A stretch of DNA of 64,000 bases from Heterocephalus glaber (lineage: Eukaryota > Chordata > Mammalia > Rodentia > Bathyergidae), in the NCBI RefSeq assembly GCF_000247695.1, contig NW_004624795.1, positions 4,823,546-4,887,545 of the forward strand, given 5' to 3'. Made by a program: the position numbers and the translations under genes. Numbering within the stretch: the first letter of the stretch is position 1; the number at the start of each line of letters is the position of its first letter. The notes below the pieces were generated by a model. It had not been told where the DNA came from and searched no databases. It worked only from the letters and a program-made list of their open reading frames with translations. This document shows, one piece after another, positions 54,640 through 64,000 of this stretch.

Positions 54640-54900
54640 GATGAGGCTCTGTAACTCCACACACAGTCACACAGCTTCTCCCACCTTATCTTGGACAGGT
54701 TCACCTCTCTGGGACTCAGTGTCTCCATCTGGAAGATGGGAATAAAAGTGCTCATGCTGCCTAGCAGGGATGGTGATTAGAGGTAGAGCTTGTGGTGGGC
54801 ATTTGACTCATTCATTACAGAAAGCAGGTCCTATTAATTCGCTGTACAGACCGTCATGTATTCAGCACAGTTAAGTACTAAGTAAGTGATTGCTATTGTT
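54640..54900 (+). mobile_element. MIR-family SINE (ancient)
   Basis: 'acacagcttctcccacctta', 'acctctctgggactcagtgt', 'ctccatctggaagatgggaa', 'taaaagtgctcatgctgcct' and a degraded 'cacagttaagtactaagtaa' follow MIR order. Confidence 0.75.
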
Positions 54901-55151
54901 GGTAATGAAGTCAGGGTAATGTATCTTTTGTAAAATGGTGTTTTTAAACACTGTTCCCTAAGTAGGGCTTCCTCTAACATTCCTAGGAGGCAGCTAAACT
55001 CAAGTTTTTCTCTATGGTATTATCGGTTCCGCTTATATCTCTTAAATTTATATGATATGGAAGGAAAAAAATTGAGTGTTCACAATTCATCAGATGGGCT
55101 TTAATTTACCATTACTCGATACTTTTTACTACTACAAAGGCATTTATGGAC
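54901..55151. other. Unique noncoding sequence
   Basis: Nothing recognised. Confidence 0.4.
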
Positions 55152-55242
55152 TTTTTTTTTTTTTTTTTAGTACCAGGGATTGAACTCAGGTCCCTGTGCT
55201 TTTGAGGCAAGTGACAGAACCTCTGAGCTAAATCCCCAGCCC
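55152..55242 (-). mobile_element. ID-like tRNA-derived SINE
   Basis: T17 tail, then TAGTACCAGGGATTGAACTC, AGGTCCCTGTGC and CAGAACCTCTGAGCTAAATC. TGGACT precedes and follows. Confidence 0.92.
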
Positions 55243-56481
55243 TTTGGTGGACTGGTTTGCTGGATCAGAACTGCAAAGATTGGCATAAAGAGCTGCCACC
55301 GTTGCTGTCACCCACAAAGGCAGAAGCTTAAGATTTTGCCCGGACAGCAAATCTGCAATTTCCAGCACTGGAGCATCATTCAAAAGTCACAACTCAGAAA
55401 AAGAAAAAAAAAAAAAACAACAAAAACCATAAGAGATGAAACGCATGCATGAGAGGCCGAGGGGGCAAGGGAACAATCTGCAGCTCAGCCCTGATACTCT
55501 CCGAGCTGGGGCACCGGCCGGTGGCTCACTCCCGGTCACTGCAGACATCTGTGAGCACAGGGCAGGAGACTGGTTGGTGAGTCACCAAGCTGGCAGCCAG
55601 TCCTTCCCCCAAGAAAAAGTCAAAACAAACACACAAAACCAAGAGCAACCAAGGGACCCGACAGAGGCGTGAGTTCCAGACCCACGAAGTTCTGTCACAG
55701 TTCCTTTATCTCCCAGAGACAATCGCCCTTCCACCGCCGAACACTGCAGCCTTCGGACCCCATCACTCAGCCTAACTTAGTGTGGAAGTTTGGGGGGACA
55801 TTTGTCAGTGCTGCGGCTGATACAATCAGTGGGAGGGACCCTAGGACAAAGAGTCACGGGTGCAGAACATGTCACCTCCGTGCCATTCGTTACCTTGATG
55901 AACAAGGAGCTATTAGCTGCACAGAAGGCGTTATCTCAGTGAGGAATGGCACTGTGGGCTTGAGCTGCTTCTCCTGGAATTGGAGAGGACCCACAGCCCT
56001 GGGGAGCTGAGGAGTGGCTTTGGAACTGGGGTTTTGCGGCTTTTTTTTTTTTTAATGAAATTTAATTTGGCCAAGGATATAGACGTACAGTTGTTCTTCA
56101 ATCACAACTAGAAATCAGTTGGAGACATGGATCTCCTTTAACCTCTGTTTGTACCTTGTAAAATAAAAATGTTTAAAACAAATCCTCTACAACTTGAAAA
56201 AAATCTAGTTGGATTAAATGCTAGCTTTTATGCAAAATTCAAGAAGAATGGCCATATCTGGCCTATTTACCAATAAACTCCTTAATAAAATCAGAAGGAG
56301 GAGATAACAGATTCACTGAGCATGTGCCTTGTTTTTAGAAGGTGCAAGCATTATTTTCAAAATTTCTCCATAAAATATAAACCCCCGGGGAGTTGTTAAG
56401 GACTGAAACCAGAGCCACTAAGCTACACCCATACCCCACATTATAAATTTCAATTATGAACTTGTATATAAAATATTATTT
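55243..56481. other. Unique noncoding sequence
   Basis: GC-richer at 55440-56010, with an open frame (55669-56010) that has no recognised domain. T12 at 56041. 56383-56438 (GGACTGAAACCAGAGCCACT, AAGCTACACCCATACCCCAC) may be a very degraded antisense ID/dID remnant. Confidence 0.35.
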
Positions 56482-56620
56482 CTGCTTGGTGTACTTGTAA
56501 TTCCAGCATACAGGAGGCTGAGGCAGGAGAATCTCTGTGAGACTGAGGCCAGCCTGAACTGCATAGTGAGGCCCTGGCTCAAAAACCCAGAAATAAATAA
56601 ATACATAAAATATTATTTCT
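56470..56620 (+). mobile_element. B1 SINE with target-site duplication
   Basis: Body 56484-56606 (TTGGTGTACTTGTAATTCCA, GGAGGCTGAGGCAGGAGAAT, GAGGCCAGCCTGAACTGCAT, an (AAAT)-type tail). AAAATATTATTTCT flanks at 56470-56483 and 56607-56620 without a mismatch. Confidence 0.94.
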
Positions 56621-57868
56621 AAACTCCTTTTCCCTGTAAAAATTTACCATTTAACCCAGTCTTGCATGTTGTGTTCTAAATTAAGCATTGCTCTTACTGA
56701 CTCTTATGTGGAAATGTAGCTTATAATGTATTTTTTAAAACTACACCATGATTTTAGTTTGCTTTTTAAAAACTACATTTAAAAAAATAAATTTCTTATT
56801 TAAAATTTTTTCTTTTACTTTTCAGCATAGTTCATCATATTATTGCAGCTTTAAATCACTGATAATAGTTATAAAAGATAACAATATTAATTCTTCGCAG
56901 GTTTTCTGGTTTCCCATGTAAGATTTATTTTTATTTTTGCTGAGTAGGCATCTTCTGATCATTTCTTTTTCACGTGCTCTCCAGCTGTGGTGGGCTAAGA
57001 ACTGATAATTTAAGTCAGCATCTGAGAAATCCAGGAACTTTCATCTTACAAACTTATTAAAATAGATTTCAGAAAGTGAGATTTGGACAATAACATAAAA
57101 TATCAGCTTTTATCACTCAAAAAAAAATGGTCAGTATATTTCATTCTAAAAGGATAGTAAAAGTTTCTTAATCAAAAACTTCTCAGGGACTTTTTACCAC
57201 CTGGATTTACTGGGACCCTGCCGCGTCTGTTAGGCCGTAAAACTGCCAGGCCCCTCAGTCAATACCTCACATGAAGATGCCACGTTTTCAAAATCCTCCT
57301 GATCAGGAGAAGACGCTGGGATAGATTCTTTTCTAACTAGACACAGCTTTCACGGAGACATTAACGAGAGCTGAAGGGATTGAGGCGAGAATAAACCCCA
57401 CACTGCTTTTTAGTTTTAAAAAGAATTATTTATTGGAATTGCAATAATTCACTTAGCAGAGTGTGCAAAAAATTTCATGGAAATCTTTTCTTAATGTTAC
57501 ACTTTTGCAATATATTGAAAATCATACCCAGCGCACTCACACCTATATCATTTAGACTAAAAAACACAATATGTTAGAATTATGATGAGTAATAACTTGG
57601 GGAAAGAGTTTAAAGAATATTATAAGTAAACCAGACAGAAGTCGATTTTTGCCTACCCTATACAAGAAAAGTAAACTTCAAGCTGTGAAACTTTTTACCC
57701 AGGTCGCGAATTCTCTAGCACGGATTAGGATCTCTGGCGTGTCTTGTGAGGTGGCTCCTATTGTGACAGTAACAACAAGTAACCACAAGATAGAAAAATT
57801 TAAGAAAGAATTATAGGACTGAGAGGAGCAAGGAAAATGCAGACAGCCAGCATTAAAAATAAAATGCA
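56621..57868. other. Unique AT-rich sequence; conserved-element candidate at 57180-57400
   Basis: No gene or repeat recognised. 57180-57400 is repeat-free and richer in CpG (CTGCCGCGTCTGTTAGGCCG) than its AT-rich flanks. Confidence 0.35.
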
Positions 57869-57950
57869 GGGCCAGGGATTTAGCTCAGTGGTTCTACTGC
57901 CTGCTTTGCAAGTGCAAGGTCCCGAGTTCGATCCCCAGTACCAAAAAAAA
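57868..57950 (+). mobile_element. ID-like tRNA-derived SINE
   Basis: GGGCCAGGGATTTAGCTCAG, TTCTACTGCCTGCTTTGCAAG and GAGTTCGATCCCCAGTACC plus A8. The A and B boxes are intact. Confidence 0.94.
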
Positions 57951-59261
57951 GCAAATCTCTAAAAGTTTACTGCGAGTGTGCCTCCTAACTTGCCTCTATT
58001 TATTTTGCTAGATCTAGTTAGTATAGCTATTATATTATATTAATATAATATAAAATAATTGAAATAATATTTTCTAGCATTTGTCCTAAATTGTTTTTTT
58101 GCATCCGATGGGTAAACTCACTGTTCTTGAATGTGACTTTCTCAATTATGCAAAGCTGGGACATCTTAAATAGCTGAAAAGTGTTTATATAAGAGACTCT
58201 TTTAACACTGAATGGAACAGATCTAAGCAAATTAATATATGTAGAGTTAGAAATTATATTACAATTTGAAATTTCATCCACAGAACAATGCAAAAGCAGT
58301 AAAAAGTTTTCCCTGTTCGGCTCCCTTTAATGCTTCTCATGCCAACAAGCAGGGAATTTTAATGCATCCAAATTAGGGGGAAATACTTAAAATTTAACAC
58401 TATCAACTCGAAATAAATTTTTTATTTTTGAAGAAGCAAACCTGCAAAAGATTCCACATGAAAAGTTCCTGGTGTTTCTTAGAAAAACTCAGAAAGATGC
58501 CTGCCTTTATCCATGAAAACATTTGCATATACAAAGCAAGAAAAGTAGAAGTAAAGTTCTTTACTTTCAAATTCAATAATAAGACAAAGAGGATAATTAT
58601 TTTTCATAATATATTAATAAGAACTCAGATGTAGTTTTCTAGAAAAATCTCTTCTACCCTTACCCTTTGATAAGTACCAACACAAAACCCTGATATTTGC
58701 TTACAGCTATAAAAGTCAAACGTTTGCGAATAATTTCCATATTACAATTGTTACTAATTCTAATTATCCCCAAACTGGTCATTATAATGTCCCTAATTTT
58801 AAAAGAAAGAATAAACAAATCTTAAGCTGATTAGTAAATTTTGTTTAAAAAATAAGTGCTTTAGAAGGACTCTTTTCCCACTAGCCAAGTAAAGTCAGAT
58901 CTCTAAGAAAGAAAGCCATTCTTTAGAGAGCTTTTAAAAATACATACAAGTAGTTTTAAATCAACAGTCATAGAATAGAACGGCAGAGCAATTGCAGTTC
59001 TTTGGTGACAGAAAGGACTGAAATGTGCATGGTAGTAAACAGCTCAGGTATAACTAAAGGCCATGTTCTGCTTCTCCACACAGATAAGAATGTTCTGGAG
59101 TTTTTATCAAAATCCAAAATTTAATCTGTCTCATACACAGTGCTGCCTGTACATAAAAAAAATCAAGTCCAGGAGGTGTCTGCAAAACCTGACACAGGTC
59201 AAGAAATTGGGGTGAAGGAGATAACCTAACTTGATTAGAGAAAAATCTCAAAAATGTTACA
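57951..59261. other. Unique AT-rich noncoding sequence
   Basis: No gene or repeat recognised; palindromic TTATATTATATTAATATAAT run near 58030-58050. Confidence 0.4.
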
Positions 59262-59390
59262 TCAAATTATTGGGGGTTTTTTGTTTTTGTTTTTGATTTT
59301 TTTTGGTACCAGAGATCGAACTCAGGACGTTGCGCTTGGAAGGCAGGTGGCGGCGCCACTGAGCTAAATCTCCGGCCCCTCAAATTATTG
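59262..59390 (-). mobile_element. ID-like SINE with target-site duplication
   Basis: Body 59273-59379: T/G-rich tail, TTTTGGTACCAGAGATCGAA, CTCAGGACGTTGCGC, GGCGCCACTGAGCTAAATCT. TCAAATTATTG lies at 59262-59272 and 59380-59390. Confidence 0.95.
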
Positions 59391-60610
59391 TTTTTTAAAA
59401 GTATAAAAATTGGATTATTGCTGTGAAGATCCAGAAATGTAAGAGAAAGCCAAAAATAAGTACATAGCTGAGATTAAAATTATATCCACACAACTTTAGA
59501 GGGAAGTACATCATTTAATAAGAGTGAACTGACTTCCATGTTTAAAAAATTAATTCTCTCTTTATGTAGGGGAAAAAAGGAAGTTAGTCAAAATTACTAG
59601 TTTCCTATTTAATATTTAATCATTGTAGATTCTCTCACTTCACCTGGATCCAAGCCCTTTTCTTTTTGTTCTGCTATGTCTACACCACTCCTCCCTTGTA
59701 TTCCTCAAGTAGTATAGTAATTAATAATCTTTTTTGGAAAAAAGGGAATATTAAAAAACATGGCCTTGAATTTATTTATAGAGTTCCCAGAATTGCTAAA
59801 ACGGGACCCCATATTTTCATTAGAATCTAATCTGAGCTTACAGGCAATTTCCCTTATCCACTACTCAGATTTCTGAGTAGCCTACAACAAAACAAACTTA
59901 GGGACAGTGCCCAGTTTTAATCTGTTTACTGGCATGTAAGGCATATGAAGTGCAACTTTTCATTGGCTCTTGTCTAGAGAGTAATTATTCCCAAGCACAG
60001 GATTGCTTTTAGCGGTCTCCTAAAAAGCACATATAATTTTATGCTACCTGTAGAAATTTATTCCGCAGGAAACACAGGAGCTCATTTGCAACCTGCACAG
60101 TCGTTCGAGCTCCCTTCAGCTACTTTCTATTTAGTGTAATTTTGTGAATATCTGAAATATGTCTACCATGGAAAGGATGCTACCGCAGTAGATTATAAAA
60201 CTGGTAAAGTTAATGTGTTGTAGGATATATAGTAGATCTCAGTCAATCTGTTAGAAATGCTAACCACTTCCTTTTATAATTGACAAAGAAAAAAGGACCT
60301 GTAAATTTGGTTATAATCATATCCAAGCACTCCTTTGTTTATCTACTTAGGAATATAAAACCTTGGATTATGGTTCTATTTTATTTGCCCTCCCCTTAAC
60401 CCAGGTAATAAAAACATACTGAACTGATGGTTATAAGAAAGTAATATCTTTGAGGTTTTAAGGCATTGTTAAAATAAAAAACCAGGAATTTCTCAGATCT
60501 GAGTGTGTGTAAACATATATATATATGTACGCGGTTTTTATCCTTGAATGAATTTCCCATGCTCATATATTCAGAATTTAAAGCTTACAGCCCAACAGTA
60601 GTATTATCTT
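59391..60610. other. Unique AT-rich noncoding sequence
   Basis: No gene or repeat recognised; short (TA)n at 60517-60527. Confidence 0.4.
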
Positions 60611-60630
60611 CCACCACAAGAGGGCGCTAC
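60611..60630 (+). promoter_or_regulatory. Strong CTCF-like motif
   Basis: CCACCACAAGAGGGCGCTAC contains CCACAAGAGGGCGCTA, which agrees with the CTCF consensus CCASYAGRKGGCRSYA across the core, including the GGGCGCTA block. It is the best of the three candidates here and is forward-oriented. Occupancy cannot be inferred. Confidence 0.7.
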
Positions 60631-62044
60631 AGAATTCTGATCTCGTCCAAGGTCTATAAAACCCTTTTAACTGCTACTTTATAGACATTCAATTACAACA
60701 GGCCATAATACATTAAGGCATTAAAATACACATATATTCCCAGCATATGCCAAAGCACGCACTGCGCGCGTGTGTTCAGCAGACGATCACAACGCCAGCG
60801 TCAAATAAACACTTAGGCATCTTCTAGCGGTTTCCTCCTTGGGCTCCCCTTCCCAAAAGGGAGCCCTCCTGTATGGCGACCCTCTTGGAACGCAAATACC
60901 AAGGACCATGATAAAATACCCAGGGCCCAGAGAACATGACAAGGCAGAGTAAGGTAAAGAGGCAGAGAGCTACAAATTTATGTAGTTTGGAAACGTGGAC
61001 ACTCTGGGGATGAATGTTCAGAGTCTTTAACACCTTCTAAAGGTAACAATATAAATGAATTAGGGGAATTATTCAGTCTCCGAAGATGGTATCGAAAAGA
61101 GCAATGGCCCGAAACCAAAGAAGGAAAAGTTTAGGTTAGACATGAAGAATAAATTAGCCATAATAGTTGGGCGGGAAAGATGTCCTTACAAAGGAAAGAT
61201 CTAAAGCATAATCTCTACCTTTGATAATTAATTAAATGAGATATTGGTAAGAATGATGTGAATTCATTAGGAGGGCTGGATTAGATAACCCAGGTCATTT
61301 TTTCCCTAAGCTCTGACAATCTCTGGGTCTCACCGGGTCCCGGGCATTCACAAATGTCTTTCAGTGAAGAGAAGATCAGAGCTTGTGGCCCTGGTTAACC
61401 TTGTGTTTTATTAATAAAATAAAAGCTAAGGTATCATTGTGAAATAACATAATTATAAAATTATGCCTACTTTTCAGAGCTTTCCACGAAAATATACTGT
61501 ACCATATAGGTGATATTCGAACAGTTTCTAAAATGACTGCAAATTGGATAAAGGCTTTTATAAGTGAAAACTTCCCAGGAAAGAAAAATTCCCCCATAAA
61601 TCTCAATCTTTTACAAGCCAGAGGACCCATTCTGCATAATCTTTCTTTCCTCCTAGACCAGTGTTTCTGGGCTTAATCTACTTAGGGTCCAACATTTTTT
61701 AAAAGGCCGTCATCCAAGTCAGAAAAGCAGTCTAGGGCGGAAATAATATAGTGTGCGAATTCAACATCTTTTCCCAGTAGACCACAAGATGCTGGAGACG
61801 AACGGGCCCTGCCGTGTTGTTTTAAACAGCACTGCGAACGTTTCTTTTTTATTTGAAAGTCAGAATGATATGTTAGGCTGAAAGAGTTTATAACTTATAA
61901 AAAAGATTACCAAAGCAGTATATATAACTTTCAAATTCATTCAAATTTGAGTGATTAGACATTGGCGTGAAAACGGTCAATGACTTTGGAACTTGAGAAA
62001 GGACAGTCTAGTGGTTAGAATCACATCCAGAGTGCATAACTCGA
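60631..62044. other. Unique noncoding sequence
   Basis: CpG-containing patch GCACTGCGCGCGTGTG at about 60760. 61255-61335 (CTGGATTAGATAACCCAGGT ... AGCTCTGACAATCTCTGGG) resembles the 'ggactagatgacctctaaggtccttccagctctgac' tail of old mammal-wide SINEs. No gene. Confidence 0.35.
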
Positions 62045-62139
62045 GGGCCAGGGATTTAGCCTAGTGGTTCCACTGCCTGCCTTGAAAGCACAAGGTCCTG
62101 AGTTCAATCCCCGGTACCAAAACAAAACAAAACAAAAAA
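62045..62139 (+). mobile_element. ID-like tRNA-derived SINE
   Basis: GGGCCAGGGATTTAGCCTAG, TTCCACTGCCTGCCTTG and GAGTTCAATCCCCGGTACC with an (AAAAC)n tail. The A box is changed (AGCCTAGTGG). Confidence 0.93.
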
Positions 62140-62354
62140 GAGTGAAGAACTCTAGAACTTTAGGAGAGGATTAGCCAAGGTAAAATAGCAAACCTCAGGG
62201 TGATTTGGTAAAGTTCAAAGCAAATGCTATATTGAATGATGCATTTATAGAATTAAGAACAGGTGATTAAACATGGTACACAAGATTTTCCATCAACAGC
62301 AGGCAAAACACATATAATCTTCCCCCACTCCTAACTGACTTATGTATCAATCAT
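62140..62354. other. Unique noncoding sequence
   Basis: Nothing recognised. Confidence 0.4.
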
Positions 62355-62394
62355 TTGTGTGTGTGTGTGTGTGTGTACATATATATATATACAT
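62355..62394. repeat. (GT)n-(TA)n compound microsatellite
   Basis: About eleven GT units followed by ACATATATATATATACAT. The frame across it is an artefact. Confidence 0.95.
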
Positions 62395-64000
62395 AACATT
62401 AAAAACCAAACACTGCATATCATTTTGTCACCACTGAAATCAGAGCACATGGACGTCGGTAATAATCATACACTAGAACACATTACTACGAGATCTGTTA
62501 CTAGTTTAGAATATGCAGAGAAAGAGTACTTACTTGAGGCACTCTGTAACAGTTTCCTCTCCCCTGCCATGCCACTCATTTAAAAATCGACCATTTGCAC
62601 TCAGAATCTGCCACTGGTGTTTCACCACTCATTACAGTGGAAGCTCAATAAATGTTTGACCTTTCAAAGGACGGACCTCTACTCATACTCCCAGTCTGGA
62701 AACGACTTCCAAAACAGTTTGGCCAGAAGCCAGGTCAAATATTATTTTAACTTTCTTCCAAACGACTGCAGGCCAACTGATCGGTCTTTTCTACAAACTG
62801 TCACTGATTGCCAGCGCTTCCTTGTGTACTCTACGCTTTCTTGTCGGGGCTCCTAGATTATTTGTTCACTAGAGAATCACATCTGCCTCCTCTTTTGTAC
62901 TCTCCCCAGCAACTAAACTTGTGATTGAACCGGGGCTTCCGATATAGATATCCAATAACTACCTCTTCATTAGCAGTGTATTACAATCTATAACACGGAC
63001 AAAAAGGCCAAAAAGATAACTAATTAGTTCTATGTCCAATCAATTCAAGGACTCACTCTATGTTATTCATAACTGTAACTGGTAGCATTTATGGAAGGGT
63101 TTCCCCATAGAGGTGGTCTTGGCTTCCATCACTTGATGGCTGTAGGACCAAGACACTTAGCATCTTCAAAATTAGATTTTCTCTTTGGTAAAACAGACTA
63201 GATGAGCTGACCGCTGAATTCCTTCCAGCCTAGCAGTCCGAGATTTTAGGTAGAGACTTGGGTTAAGTTTGCTAGTTGTTTGAGTGAGGAAAGAAGCATT
63301 ATTGAAGATCTCGATATGCCGGGCTGAGGAATGAAAAATGGGTCATTCATAGACAGATAATTGTTATTGTTTTTTAATTCTTCCCAAAACATGTATAATC
63401 CTGAGCAATCATTTGTTTAAGTTATATAAATTACTGTCAACTTCGAAACCCGGTTTGTCATCTTCAACTGTGATTTATACCAGACTATATAAACGACATG
63501 GTGTCTTAGACCTAATAAGACATTTATCTTCATGAAGGAGGCCACTGTGATGCTGAGTGATAGTTTACTAACCCGATCACAGTTAGCTCAACGTGGACTC
63601 TTTAATTTCTCCCAGGGATCTGGAATCTGATCCACTCCCCCAAAACTCCCCCAAAATTGTCCAGAAATCCACTGTGCTCATGAAAGTGAGTATTTTCCTG
63701 TGAAATTTACTCTTGGGCCCCTCAAACACACATGGAGACACATTTTATATTCCTCCACGGTGTGAACTTCCAACACATACACGTGACTTCTATCAGCATT
63801 GATAGGAGTCATATGTGTTTCTTAAAGAACAGCATATCTTCTAGCTAACAGCAAAGATGGAAACAACTGTCTGGAATAAAAAGAGAATGAGATACATGTT
63901 TGCTGGAATGCATGCATGTGTATTTATTTACAGACATATATGTGGAGAGAGATTATCTAAAGTTATTTTCCTTGTCTTCATATTTCAGAATGAGAAGGAA
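62395..64000. other. Unique sequence with probable old repeat remnants
   Basis: 62620-62665 (CATTACAGTGGAAGCTCAAT, AAATGTTTGACC) resembles an L2/MIR 3' end. 63080-63250 (GACTAGATGAGCTGACCGCT, GAATTCCTTCCAGCCTAGCA) resembles the tail of an old mammal-wide SINE. The rest is unrecognised and no gene is seen. Confidence 0.35.

Noticed and set aside
1..64000. Endogenous retrovirus or LTR element
   Set aside because: I saw no LTR pair, primer-binding site or gag/pol-like frame; only LINE, SINE and DNA-transposon relics are recognisable.

Overview
This window looks like nuclear DNA from a rodent: a repeat-rich, AT-leaning intergenic or intronic interval in which I find no convincing protein-coding gene. 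The case for a rodent is direct. Two SINE types are interspersed throughout. One is 7SL-derived B1. The other is a tRNA-derived ID-like SINE with an A box near TAGCTCAGTGGTT, a B box near GAGTTCGATCC and a poly(A) tail. Two composite B1-dID elements (B1 fused to an ID part) are also present at 28226-28391 and 49961-50221. From the known distribution of B1-dID, this points to a non-murid lineage (Castoridae/Geomyoidea or squirrel-related). My best guess is a castorimorph such as beaver, with low-to-moderate confidence.

Layout. At 0.4-0.8 kb there is a CpG-rich block. The stretch from 2.6 to 13 kb is a SINE landing zone with five ID-like copies between 10.2 and 12.1 kb. It also holds a MER5-like DNA element, an L2 copy and a probable chimeric retrocopy that starts with the 5' end of U2 snRNA (about 7.9-8.7 kb). 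From 13 to 26 kb the sequence is mostly unique and AT-rich, with scattered SINEs, an L2, a (TATC)n microsatellite and two poly(A)-only insertion scars. At 26.2 kb there is a fold-back ID-like SINE. From 27 to 34 kb there are moderately GC-rich unique blocks, a B1-dID, several ID-like copies, MIR, and a tandem array of AGGTCA half-sites at 33.33 kb. From 34.5 to 42 kb lies mostly repeat-poor, high-complexity DNA that reads like developmental noncoding sequence. From 43 to 52 kb lie L2 copies, two L1 fragments (one broken by B1 and ID insertions), a B1-dID and an unclassified repeat. From 52 to 64 kb there is unique sequence with a DNA transposon relic, MIR, a few SINEs and a strong CTCF-like motif at 60.6 kb.

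Function. No genes work together here that I can demonstrate. The regulatory-looking items are three CTCF-like motifs (22.86, 35.86 and 60.61 kb, all on the + strand), the AGGTCA DR1 array, CpG-enriched blocks and repeat-poor stretches that could be enhancers. The items of most mechanistic interest are retrotransposition by-products: the U2 chimera, the fold-back SINE, and four tiny A/T-tract insertions with target-site duplications. I did not find a clearly new biological system. Family names for ancient repeats are from memory of consensus sequences and would need a RepeatMasker check.
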